Shown: positions 1 to 6,955, counted from the stretch's first letter. The stretch: DNA of 9,169 nt from an uncultured Granulosicoccus sp. (GCA_938016235.1 CALLPU010000354.1:1-9169), one strand, 5' to 3'. Translations and numbers: made by a program. The notes: generated by a model from the sequence alone, not told the origin.

Positions 1-2
1 CG

Positions 3-509
3 GAAATCTCGCCTGCCATCATGTGGCCGGTACCGGTCGAAGAGCACATGCTCAGTGACTGGGTGGGTGACGATACTGTGCGGCCGCTGGCCAGGCGGCT
101 GGGAGATCTACAGGACTTTACGGAGGCCGAACAACTGGCTATTGAGCAGTTTGCCGAGGCGGTGGATGAATCTCGTCGTGAAGCACAGCTGACGCTTCTG
201 GCAGCCGGAGTGGTGGATGTCACGAACGATGTGCGTGACCGATACGTCAATGGCATCAAACGTTACACCCGCCAGCAGATAGCCATCTCCGGGCAGATTG
301 AAGATTCGCTGAACGAGTTGAGTGTACTCGGCGATGGCGAAGATGCAGAGACCGTTGAGAAACGCACAACGATTCGTGAAACCTTGCGCTGGCATGAGCG
401 GGTTTACGATCAGCGCGAACAATCCATCCGTTTACTGTGCGAGGAGCCCGTTGAGCTTGAACAGCGATTGAGCGAAGTACTGCGCGAAGCGGCCCAGTAC
501 TTACCATGA
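3..509 (+). CDS. Unrecognised charged, helical protein (3' part of gene)
   Basis: The frame is open to the left edge, and the first ATG (position 21) has no Shine-Dalgarno sequence before it, so the gene most likely starts outside the window; 168 residues are visible. I do not recognise the family. The visible part starts with a Pro/Trp-containing stretch (around residues 4-20). It then becomes rich in Glu, Arg, Gln and Asp with long predicted helices. Residues about 85-108 and 117-163 look amphipathic and could form coiled coils. I see no signal peptide, membrane segment or catalytic motif in this part. Its stop codon overlaps the ATG of the hydrolase gene (ATGA at 506-509), which suggests translational coupling and membership of the same operon as the hydrolase, soxC and cytochrome genes. 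That link is inferred from gene layout only. The reading frame is well supported; the function is unknown. Confidence 0.7.
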   Translation, partial: EISPAIMWPVPVEEHMLSDWVGDDTVRPLARRLGDLQDFTEAEQLAIEQFAEAVDESRREAQLTLLAAGVVDVTNDVRDRYVNGIKRYTRQQIAISGQIEDSLNELSVLGDGEDAETVEKRTTIRETLRWHERVYDQREQSIRLLCEEPVELEQRLSEVLREAAQYLP

Positions 510-1528
510 GCCGGTGCAGGCAGCGGTGGCTCAGATTGCCGCTTGTCTGTCTTGCGTGTGTGAAGATCACAGCACGGCGCTGCGGGTTTGCCGGGTTGAT
601 AGCGCTGGCCGGTAGCTGCCAGCTGGCAACGGCTACAGAGACCAGGCCGCTGGATTTCTCCTTCATACAGGAGGTGCCTGGACAACAGATCGTGATCAAG
701 GGTGCGCGCTTGCATATAGACTGCCAGGGCGAGGGCGATGTGACTGTTCTGTTTGAGGCAGGGCTGGGAGGGGCATCACTGGAGTGGCAGCCGCTACAGA
801 AAACACTCATGAGCCATGCGAAGGTGTGCCTGTATGATCGCGCAGGCTACGCCTGGAGTGATCCGTCATCATTTGAGCGACATGCACAACAGCTGGCGCT
901 GGAAGCTGATGAACTGCTCAGCGCTGTCGGTGTTAATGGGCCATTGATACTGGTGGGTCATTCATTCGGCGGTTTTGTGGTCAGGCTACTGGCTGACCGG
1001 CGGGTATCGGATATGGTCGGCCTTGTGCTGGTCGATGCCTCACATGAGGATCAGCTGAATCGGCTCGAGAAGATCAACGGGACTACCATGATGCCTCGCA
1101 GCCAGAGTTTCGTGGTGTCCCCGGTGGCTATTCCACACACGCTACCTGAACCGTTGCGCCGTAAGATCGAGGCGTTTTCCCGTATGCGAAAAACCTATTC
1201 AGCGTTGCACGCGGAAATGCGCTACTTCAGGCAATCCGCAGAGCAAGTCAAGCGTAGCCGTGCTGTTGTTGACTATCCGGTTGTGGTGGTACGGCGAGGT
1301 ACCGATTTGTACCAAGGAGACACGCAGGGGGAGCTCAAGACAGCCACGTGGGAAGCTCTTCAACAGGATCTTGCAACGATCAGCACGCAGGGCGAACTGG
1401 TTGTGGCTTTAAAGAGCGGCCACCATGTGCACGCTGATGAGCCAGAGTTGCTGGTGGGCATCATCGTTGACCTGATCGACCAGCATGCGTTCGGCAAGCG
1501 TGTGGTCAAGGGAGACGCCACTCAATGA
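506..1528 (+). CDS. Exported alpha/beta-fold hydrolase
   Basis: A 340-residue alpha/beta hydrolase, probably an esterase or lipase-like enzyme of unknown substrate. The N-terminus has a basic stretch followed by a hydrophobic segment (about residues 28-45, ending in small residues before TET), consistent with a signal peptide and a periplasmic location. A Cys at 38 does not sit in a good lipobox. The nucleophile elbow GHSFGG is at 151-156, making Ser153 the nucleophile. The LGG at 87-89 is the usual oxyanion-hole region, with DRAGYAWSD at 111-119 downstream. The catalytic His is probably His306 in SGHHVHADEPELL. The acid is less certain: Asp267 (after strand VVVVRRG) or Asp177. The start is the ATG of an ATGA overlap with the upstream stop, and the 3' end makes another ATGA overlap with soxC, so it sits inside a coupled operon. 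Fold and catalytic Ser are clear; the substrate is not predictable. Confidence 0.9.
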   Translation: MSRCRQRWLRLPLVCLACVKITARRCGFAGLIALAGSCQLATATETRPLDFSFIQEVPGQQIVIKGARLHIDCQGEGDVTVLFEAGLGGASLEWQPLQKTLMSHAKVCLYDRAGYAWSDPSSFERHAQQLALEADELLSAVGVNGPLILVGHSFGGFVVRLLADRRVSDMVGLVLVDASHEDQLNRLEKINGTTMMPRSQSFVVSPVAIPHTLPEPLRRKIEAFSRMRKTYSALHAEMRYFRQSAEQVKRSRAVVDYPVVVVRRGTDLYQGDTQGELKTATWEALQQDLATISTQGELVVALKSGHHVHADEPELLVGIIVDLIDQHAFGKRVVKGDATQ

Positions 1529-2817
1529 GGCGGCCCTACGCCTCTGTGTTGAGTCCGGTTGGCCAACTGAACAAGCAGCACGCAGAACCGGTTGGTCCTG
1601 CCGGGCTCATTGGGCGGCGGCGTTTTCTGCAAGGCGGTGGGGCGTTGCTTGCCGGTAGCGCAATGGCTGGTCATGCGGTGGCTCAAGAGCCTGCGTCATG
1701 GTCCAGGCCAGGGTTGGCTTTTAGTAATTACGGACAACCTGCCGATGATCAAATCACCGCCATTCGCTGGATCTCCGAAAACCCGGCAGTACCAGGTGAC
1801 GGTGTCAGTTGGACACCCTTGCACGAACTTGAAGGCACTATCACTCCAAACGGGCTGCACTTTGAACGACACCACAATGGTGTCCCCCAACTGGATGCAT
1901 CTCAATGGTCGGTGGCTATCCACGGCTTGACAGACCGAGCACTGCGTTTTGATCTGGAGGCCCTGCACAGATACCCGATGCAATCGCGTATTGGCTTTCT
2001 GGAATGTGGCGGTAACAGCAATACCCTGTGGCATCCACATCCCGTACAGGCTGCAGCCGGGCATCTACATGGCCTGGTGTCGGGCTGTGAATGGACGGGA
2101 GTGCCCTTGTCTGTTCTGCTCGATGAAGCTGGATTGGATCCTGATGCTCAGTGGGTGATTGCCGATGGTCTGGATGCATCGGGTGTTACGGTGAGCCTGC
2201 CGATTGCCAAGTGTCTGGATGATGTTCTCGTGGCCTTGTATCAGAATGGCGAAGCCTTACGCCCGGAAAATGGCTATCCGGTGCGCTTGTTTGTGCCCGG
2301 GTGGGAAGGCATCGTCAATATCAAATGGCTGCGCTCGCTGCAGTTAAGCGCAAAGCCCCTGTGGTCAAAGTTCGATACGGTCAGTTACACCGATCTTCAC
2401 GCAGATGGTATCGCCGAGCGGATGACCTTTGAGATGGGTGTCAAGTCTGTGATTACGTCGCCTTCACCCGGACAGCGCTGGTCGAGCAGCGGCGTTTATG
2501 AGGTTCGTGGGCTTGCGTGGAGTGGTGCTGGCACCGTTCAGCGTGTGGACGTCAGTGCAGACGGTGGATCAAACTGGGCGCAAGCTATTCTTCAGGAGCC
2601 GGTACTGGATAAAGCGCTCACGCGATTCAGGATTCCGTGGCAATGGGATGGCTCGGCGCAGACCTTGCTCAGCCGGGCTGTGGATTCTGCGGGGCAGGTA
2701 CAGCCGTCGCGTGCTGCGCTGTTAGAGGCCAAGGGTGGCAATGCCTATCATCACTACAACGCGACGGTATCGTGGCAAGTAGCAGAGTCCGGTGTTATCA
2801 CGCATGTCTACCTTTAA
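1525..2817 (+). CDS. soxC: SoxC-type sulfite/sulfane dehydrogenase, molybdopterin subunit
   Basis: A 430-residue periplasmic molybdoenzyme of the sulfite oxidase family, closest in pattern to SoxC. Such enzymes oxidise sulfite or protein-bound sulfane sulfur and pass electrons to a c-type cytochrome. A Tat signal is visible: Arg31-Arg32-Arg33-Phe34-Leu35, then a Gly/Ala-rich hydrophobic stretch ending near AVAQ (residue 54), implying cytoplasmic cofactor loading and folded export. Family landmarks follow in order. TPNGLHFERHH (107-117) supplies the conserved Arg/His of the anion site. The molybdenum-ligating Cys161 lies in FLECGGN. Then come CEWTGVPL (188-195), the cofactor-contact segment NGYPVRLFVPGWEG (249-262) and VKSVITSPSPG (306-316). 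The Mo-co dimerisation domain covers about 303-425. Length matches SoxC. The ATG overlaps the hydrolase stop (ATGA), and the cytochrome partner starts within its 3' end. SorA is the alternative name, but the ITPNGLHFERHH and ITSPSP patterns favour SoxC. Confidence 0.92.
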   Translation: MRRPYASVLSPVGQLNKQHAEPVGPAGLIGRRRFLQGGGALLAGSAMAGHAVAQEPASWSRPGLAFSNYGQPADDQITAIRWISENPAVPGDGVSWTPLHELEGTITPNGLHFERHHNGVPQLDASQWSVAIHGLTDRALRFDLEALHRYPMQSRIGFLECGGNSNTLWHPHPVQAAAGHLHGLVSGCEWTGVPLSVLLDEAGLDPDAQWVIADGLDASGVTVSLPIAKCLDDVLVALYQNGEALRPENGYPVRLFVPGWEGIVNIKWLRSLQLSAKPLWSKFDTVSYTDLHADGIAERMTFEMGVKSVITSPSPGQRWSSSGVYEVRGLAWSGAGTVQRVDVSADGGSNWAQAILQEPVLDKALTRFRIPWQWDGSAQTLLSRAVDSAGQVQPSRAALLEAKGGNAYHHYNATVSWQVAESGVITHVYL

Positions 2818-3355
2818 GCTACTGTGCCGTGCCTGGCTACTCGGGTTAACGAGTGGGTTGACTGTAACTGGTAGCCTGGCTGACAACTCGAATTTCAACG
2901 TTGAACCTGCCGCACTGGGTCAGCCGATGAACGCGGATGAAATAGCCTCCCTACCGCAACATGTATTTGCGGATGGGGCCGGTCTTCCGCCGGGTCAAGG
3001 CACGGCACAGGCCGGTGAAGTTCTGTACACAGAGCATTGTGCGTCGTGTCATGGCAGCCAGGGTCAGGGTGGGCGTGCGGTAGAGCTGGTGGGGGATCGC
3101 GAGTTGCTGGCTACCGAGTTTCCGGATCGGGGTATTGCGGTGTACTGGCCCTATGCACCCACGTTATTCGAGTATGTTTATCGATCCATGCCACCCGACA
3201 AACCGGCTTCGTGGCAAGCGGATGAGCTGTATTCCATCATCGCTCATGTGCTCGTGTTGAATGCACTGATCGAACCTGAAACCGTGGTTAATGCTCAGCT
3301 TCTCAGCACGATCGTCATGCCGAATGTGGATGGCTTCAGGACAGTGGGGCGTTAG
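2804..3355 (+). CDS. soxD: Monoheme cytochrome c, SoxD heme-1-domain type
   Basis: A 183-residue secreted cytochrome c that should accept electrons from the adjacent SoxC. It has a signal peptide (hydrophobic about residues 7-24, probable cleavage after GSLA at 26). The sequence matches the first domain of SoxD: LGQPMNADEIA, then GAGLPPGQGT, and the heme-binding CASCH at 79-83. The WPYAPTLFEYVYRSMPP block carries the probable distal ligand Met129, and the end of that domain is recognisable as MPNVDGF at 172-178. SoxD as known from Paracoccus is a diheme protein about twice as long; here the protein stops a few residues after MPNVDGF, so the second heme domain is absent. The ATG at 2804 lies inside soxC; an in-frame GTG at 2792 would add four residues. 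Neither start has a strong ribosome-binding site, so translational coupling is likely. The last 20 bp overlap the convergent sensor gene. A SorB-like name would also be defensible. Confidence 0.85.
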   Translation: MSTFKLLCRAWLLGLTSGLTVTGSLADNSNFNVEPAALGQPMNADEIASLPQHVFADGAGLPPGQGTAQAGEVLYTEHCASCHGSQGQGGRAVELVGDRELLATEFPDRGIAVYWPYAPTLFEYVYRSMPPDKPASWQADELYSIIAHVLVLNALIEPETVVNAQLLSTIVMPNVDGFRTVGR

Positions 3356-4892
3356 CACCAGGAGCCGTTGCGGTGTGCACTTCATTGAACACGAGGGTAG
3401 TGCCTTTCTTCGTGCCATTGGCATTGAGGGAGGGGACGACAGAGCTACGGATGTGGCAACGTCTTCCACTTCTGCCGATAAGCACTCCACCTCGCGATGA
3501 GCCTGCCGCACCGCTCAACAGGCTATTGGTCATGAAAGCTTCTGCCGCAGGATGACTGACGGGTTGCTCAAGCAGCTTGAACACCTGCTTCAATTGCTTG
3601 CCTCGGGCATCATCCAGTGCCCAGCCTGTGAGCCGTTCAGCTGCTGGGTTCAGGTATTCGATGTGCTCGGATTCATCGGCGGAGATAACGGCCTCGTCGA
3701 TGGCCTTGAGTATCGAGCTGAGGCGTTCTTTTTCCTGATTGAGTGAACGTTCAGCCTGTCGTTGATGAGTGATATCAACACCGACCAGCAATATGCGTAA
3801 CAGCTCGTTGTTGGCATCCAGCTCGGAGGTTGCAGAGACCAGCAAGTCGATCCGCTGTCCGTCACGGCAGATCAGTTGACAATGAACATCTTTCACCCAG
3901 CCGCAGGTTTGTAGTGTTTCAATGTTCCTGGCGATAGTGCGTCGATGCCCGCGCCGAACAAACTGGTAGGCACGAGTTCCGGTGACCTCATCGGCATCGT
4001 AACCCAGCGCATCAGACCAGCATCGGTTGACACTGAGAATACGGCCGGTGGCATCCAGTTCCTGCATGATGACGGGCGCGTTCTGATATAACGATTGAAA
4101 CCGGGATCGGCTATCCAGAGCTTCCTGCTCCTTGCAGCGTCGCTCAGTTATGTCAGAGCCAACGGACTGGATTTCCAGCATGACGCCGTTGGAGTCGAAG
4201 AACGCCTTGTCAGACCAATGCTGCCAATATACATCGCCATCAATCACCACTCGTCTGTCGTACGAGGCAACGGGTGATTCTGGTGTGAGTGCGGCGATTT
4301 TTCGCTGGAAGTTGTTACGGTCCTGTTCCAGAGTCAGTGCCAGTAGTGATGTGCCTTCCAGTTCCGCGGCGGATTTACCGCGATAGTTGGCATAGGCCTG
4401 GTTAACAAATGTGAGTGTGCAGTCGGGCAGGAATCTGCAGATGTACTCTGATTGATCTTCTACTACAGTCTGGTAGCGAGCGTGACTGACGATCAACTTG
4501 CGTTGATGGGAGAACCCCAGCTTTGCAAGCTCCAGTACGTAAGGCAGAGGTCGTTCGTTGAGATGCCCGTGGATTAACCAATCCTGCGCACCGGATCGCA
4601 GACCTCCCAGTGCCTGTGCACCATCGCGGGCCTCGCCGATCAGGATGACGGGTACCTGGTGGAAGAGGGTTTCGTCCAGATCAGCCGGGTCGATGCCATG
4701 GCTCAACATGCCTGAGAGATCCAGCAGTACAACGTCTGCCGAGTGGACAGGGTATTCATCGCAATCAGACTGCAGATGAAATGTGGTCAGTTTGAGGGAC
4801 TGATCAGACTGGCGAATGAGTCGCCGGAGCGGCAGAAGGTCGTAGTCCTGGTCGCAGACCAACAGGATGCGTAAGGAACCCTTGTCATTCAT
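3336..4892 (-). CDS. Sensory protein: degenerate receiver plus three PAS domains, no output domain
   Basis: A 518-residue soluble signalling protein. Residues about 6-120 resemble a response-regulator receiver. The acidic pocket (Asp14, Asp16) and the phospho-acceptor position Asp58 (VVLLDLS) are present. The conserved Thr/Ser after strand 4 is replaced (VILIGEARD, 82-90), and the invariant Lys after strand 5 is His108 (QDWLIHGHLN). Phosphorylation switching is therefore doubtful. Three PAS domains follow at about 137-250, 263-376 and 389-505. The first two end in DIT (248 and 373) and the third has the typical NPAAERLTGW (415-424). Connecting segments such as QRQAERSLNQEKERL look helical. 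No HisKA, GGDEF, EAL or DNA-binding domain follows; the protein ends about 12 residues after the last PAS strand. There are no membrane segments. It may act by protein-protein contact, or it may be the remnant of a longer kinase or cyclase. Its stop lies inside the soxD-like gene read from the other strand. Confidence 0.87.
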   Translation of the reverse strand: MNDKGSLRILLVCDQDYDLLPLRRLIRQSDQSLKLTTFHLQSDCDEYPVHSADVVLLDLSGMLSHGIDPADLDETLFHQVPVILIGEARDGAQALGGLRSGAQDWLIHGHLNERPLPYVLELAKLGFSHQRKLIVSHARYQTVVEDQSEYICRFLPDCTLTFVNQAYANYRGKSAAELEGTSLLALTLEQDRNNFQRKIAALTPESPVASYDRRVVIDGDVYWQHWSDKAFFDSNGVMLEIQSVGSDITERRCKEQEALDSRSRFQSLYQNAPVIMQELDATGRILSVNRCWSDALGYDADEVTGTRAYQFVRRGHRRTIARNIETLQTCGWVKDVHCQLICRDGQRIDLLVSATSELDANNELLRILLVGVDITHQRQAERSLNQEKERLSSILKAIDEAVISADESEHIEYLNPAAERLTGWALDDARGKQLKQVFKLLEQPVSHPAAEAFMTNSLLSGAAGSSRGGVLIGRSGRRCHIRSSVVPSLNANGTKKGTTLVFNEVHTATAPGANAPLS

Positions 4893-5002
4893 GATAGTGC
4901 TCGCCTGCCGTGGTGTAACCGGTACTGTCAGGTTGAATCAACTGTTCGAGATGTGCCTGGCTCCAGTCAGCAGTGGGTCAAATCGAATATCGTGTGTTGT
5001 TA

Positions 5003-5026
5003 GCGGAGGCAATCCGTTGCCTCTGC
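5003..5026. other. Strong hairpin between DUF481 and sensor genes
   Basis: An inverted repeat with a 10-bp stem (left arm 5003-5012, right arm 5017-5026, one G-T pair) closing on the four-base loop TCCG. It lies 110 bases upstream of the sensor start and 69 bases past the DUF481 stop, in the direction those genes are read. No T-run follows on either strand, so it is not a classical intrinsic terminator. It could be an mRNA 3' end stabiliser, a Rho-dependent end or part of a 5' leader. Confidence 0.5.
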
Positions 5027-5035
5027 CGGATGTTT

Positions 5036-5074
5036 CTGACCCGGCCATGCTCAGATTGGGCATGGCCAGGGCAG
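5036..5074. other. Extended hairpin just past the DUF481 gene
   Basis: The inner arms GGCCATGC (5043-5050) and GCATGGCC (5060-5067) pair perfectly across a 9-base loop. The stem extends through CCC/GGG (5040-5042 with 5069-5071) and CTG/CAG (5036-5038 with 5072-5074), with one bulged A on each side, for 14 pairs in all. It begins 21 bases after the DUF481 stop, where a transcript end would be expected. The bases after it on the minus strand are A-rich rather than T-rich, so a Rho-independent terminator is not supported; a stabilising or Rho-dependent 3' structure is more likely. Confidence 0.55.
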
Positions 5075-5095
5075 ATGTTCAGGTCAAGCCATCGA

Positions 5096-5941
5096 TCAGA
5101 TGTCGATAACCAGGTTCAGGCTGGTGACGCTGTCGCTGTTGGAATCCAGTGGGCTGTCGCCAGAGGACAGATCACTGTTGCTACGAGAGAAGTGAGCAAT
5201 CTTGAACGCCAGCTTTTCGGAGATCTTGAAGGCAACACCCAGGCCGATTTCCACGAACGTGTTGTCGCTGCCGAAGTCACTACGCAGATCAGCATTGAAG
5301 GTTACGTTTTCGTTGATACGATTCAGGAAGTTCAATCCCAGGTAGCCAACACCACCATCAACGTTGTCGCCCACAACCAGATCAGTCGTCTTGTTACCAA
5401 AACCCACTTCAGCGGTCAGGAAACCGGATGCGTTGGAGTAGAAGCGATGTCCCACACCGATAATCTGGCGCGTGGCCGAATCGATGTTGCCTGGCTCATC
5501 CTGTTCCCAGTCCAGAATACCGAAGAAGTAGGTTTTGGGCGTGTAGTAGAACTTGGGCTGGTAGCCCAGCGCGATACGGTCAGAGTTGTCGCCTTTGACG
5601 ATGGTACGTTGTGGTCGGCCGTCGTCGCCGATGATGGGATCACCGTTTTGATCACGTTCAACGATCACGATGGATGATGTACCTTTGAAGATGGAACCGA
5701 ACACCAGGTGTTCCCAGCGATTGACGGTTTTGCCCAGGCGGATAGAGCCGTTGATGTTGCTGGCTTCAGAGTTGCCGGTGGAGCTGGTTGCGCCTAACGA
5801 GGCAGTTCCACTCCAGCCATCAAATGCACTGTCAACCAGTGACTTTTCATCGTCCTGTGCTGAGGCTATTGATGAGAAAGCCAGCGCACTCGTTACCACA
5901 AGAGCGGCAACGGATTTCTTTGTGGAGGTGTAACGAATCAT
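5096..5941 (-). CDS. DUF481 family outer-membrane beta-barrel protein
   Basis: A 281-residue protein of the DUF481 family (called 'putative salt-induced outer membrane protein' after YdiY), expected to sit in the outer membrane as a beta-barrel. A clear signal peptide has Lys8-Lys9, a hydrophobic core at about 11-22 and cleavage after SIASA (residue 28). The mature part opens with an acidic segment and then WSGTASLGATSSTGNSEASN (43-62), the family's first strand pair. Alternating aromatic/hydrophobic strands follow: RWEHLVFGSIF, YQPKFYYTPKTYFFGILDW and FLTAEVGFGN. The C-terminus ends in SLNLVIDI, resembling a barrel end strand but lacking a terminal Phe. One acidic loop (about 97-113, RDQNGDPIIGDDGRPQR) is probably surface-exposed. 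No good ribosome-binding site precedes the ATG, which lies in front of a complete signal peptide. The gene is read in the same direction as the sensor gene, 203 bp further on. The molecular role of the family is unsettled. Confidence 0.88.
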   Translation of the reverse strand: MIRYTSTKKSVAALVVTSALAFSSIASAQDDEKSLVDSAFDGWSGTASLGATSSTGNSEASNINGSIRLGKTVNRWEHLVFGSIFKGTSSIVIVERDQNGDPIIGDDGRPQRTIVKGDNSDRIALGYQPKFYYTPKTYFFGILDWEQDEPGNIDSATRQIIGVGHRFYSNASGFLTAEVGFGNKTTDLVVGDNVDGGVGYLGLNFLNRINENVTFNADLRSDFGSDNTFVEIGLGVAFKISEKLAFKIAHFSRSNSDLSSGDSPLDSNSDSVTSLNLVIDI

Positions 5942-6007
5942 TTGTACGACCGATATAGATTGAAAGGCCTTGCAGTATGACGCTACTTACTGCGCATCTA
6001 CCGGGGC

Positions 6008-6030
6008 GCCACGATGTTTAACAATGTGGC
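6008..6030. promoter_or_regulatory. Candidate operator palindrome upstream of the DUF481 gene
   Basis: An odd-length 23-bp inverted repeat centred on 6019. Nine of eleven symmetric positions pair, with outer arms GCCAC/GTGGC and an inner core TGTTTAACA. It lies 67-89 bp upstream of the DUF481 ATG and about 90 bp past the sirtuin stop. No T-run follows on the minus strand, so it does not look like a terminator. On the minus strand it contains TTGTTA, with TAGATG 18 bases further on; this is a poor but possible -35/-10 pair that would overlap the palindrome. Regulator unknown; the assignment rests on symmetry and position only. Confidence 0.35.
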
Positions 6031-6119
6031 ATTTATTCGTCAGAATTGAGCGCATGCAAGGTTGCTTGCCGCTGGTCGGTGCACGATTTCAGGGCAGTCA
6101 TGTCGGCGTTGCTCGTGAC

Positions 6120-6950
6120 TCATGATAGATGCTTTGCCAGCGTCATTAGTCGTTGTCCACAATCACCAGCCAGCGCTAACGACGCCAATTCATCGGCACG
6201 TGTTGCACCATCATTGATGATAACGATAGGTTGCTGCCTGCGTTGTGCATCCCGACAGAACCGGAAGCCTGAGTACACCATCAACGACGAGCCAACCACC
6301 AGCAGAGCATCGGCCTGTGATAGCGCCTCCATGGCGAATCGAACCAGATCACGGTCTACGTTTTCGCCGAAAAACACCACGTCAGGTTTCATCAGTGCGT
6401 CACAGCGTTCGCAGGCCGGCACCGACATCCCGGCAAGATCATCGACTTCCAGATCGGCATCGCCATCGGGTGCATGCGCGGCACTGAGTTCGCTCAGCCA
6501 GGGATTCGCGTTGATCAGCTGATGCTGATAGTCGTCGCGTTGTATACGGTGGCCGCATTGCACACAGCTTACCGTTGCCAGCACGCCGTGCAGATCCACG
6601 ACTCCTTCGTGGCCAGCTTTCTGATGCAACTGGTCAACGTTTTGTGTCACCAGTTGTTGCAAGTATCCTTGCTGCTGCAATTGCCTGAGTGCATGGTGAG
6701 CGGGTCCGGGCTGTGCTGTGCTGAATAACGGCCAGCCCACCGAGCTGCGTGCCCAGTAGCGTTTTCGTGCGGTTTCATCGTGTATGAAAACCTGCCCGGT
6801 AATCGGTTGAGCGCGTTTCCATTGACCTTGTTTGTCACGGTAGTCACCCAGGCCGGAAGCCGTGCTGCAGCCGGCACCAGTAAGTACGAACAGTTTAGGA
6901 TGGGCGACTACAAAGTTCGCCAGTGTCAGGTCGCTGTGGTCAGATGTCAC
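6120..6950 (-). CDS. Class II (SIRT4-like) sirtuin, NAD-dependent protein deacylase
   Basis: A 276-residue SIR2-family enzyme that uses NAD+ to remove acyl groups from lysines, or possibly to transfer ADP-ribose or cleave lipoyl-type modifications as described for SIRT4. The NAD-binding motif GAGCSTASGLGDYRD is at 25-39, TQNVDQLH at 102-109 and the catalytic His121 in LHG. The zinc Cys pairs are 129/132 and 180/183. KPDVVFFGE (188-196), GSS (220-222) and IIND (244-247) follow. Several blocks are typical of the SIRT4 class rather than CobB (class III): DYRD after the NAD loop, KRYWARSSVGWPLF (63-76), NPW (149-151), APDGD (160-164) and VYSGFRF (225-231). The CobB Tyr/Arg pair for desuccinylation is not in place. 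The start is a GTG, 5 bp after the lipoprotein stop; no better upstream start or clear ribosome-binding site is seen, so coupling to the preceding gene is likely. Confidence 0.9.
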   Translation of the reverse strand: MTSDHSDLTLANFVVAHPKLFVLTGAGCSTASGLGDYRDKQGQWKRAQPITGQVFIHDETARKRYWARSSVGWPLFSTAQPGPAHHALRQLQQQGYLQQLVTQNVDQLHQKAGHEGVVDLHGVLATVSCVQCGHRIQRDDYQHQLINANPWLSELSAAHAPDGDADLEVDDLAGMSVPACERCDALMKPDVVFFGENVDRDLVRFAMEALSQADALLVVGSSLMVYSGFRFCRDAQRRQQPIVIINDGATRADELASLALAGDCGQRLMTLAKHLS

Positions 6951-6955
6951 GTGCG

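Noticed and set aside
21..509. First gene as a complete protein starting at the ATG at 21
   Set aside because: The frame is open to the window edge and there is no Shine-Dalgarno sequence before that ATG, so a start outside the window is more likely.
256..810. Minus-strand open frame of 184 residues
   Set aside because: It is opposite the first gene and the hydrolase gene and is rich in Ser, Arg and Cys with no motif, so it is a shadow frame.
4890..5000. Sigma-70 promoter for the sensor gene (TTGACC or TTGATT on the minus strand)
   Set aside because: No acceptable -10 element sits at 16-18 bases from either candidate -35, so no promoter is called.
5003..5074. Rho-independent terminator for the DUF481 gene
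   Set aside because: Both hairpins are strong, but neither is followed by a T-run in either direction, so I recorded them as structures and not as terminators.
4973..5677. Long plus-strand open frame of 234 residues
   Set aside because: It lies almost wholly antisense to the well-supported DUF481 gene, and its translation has no recognisable domain or good start context.
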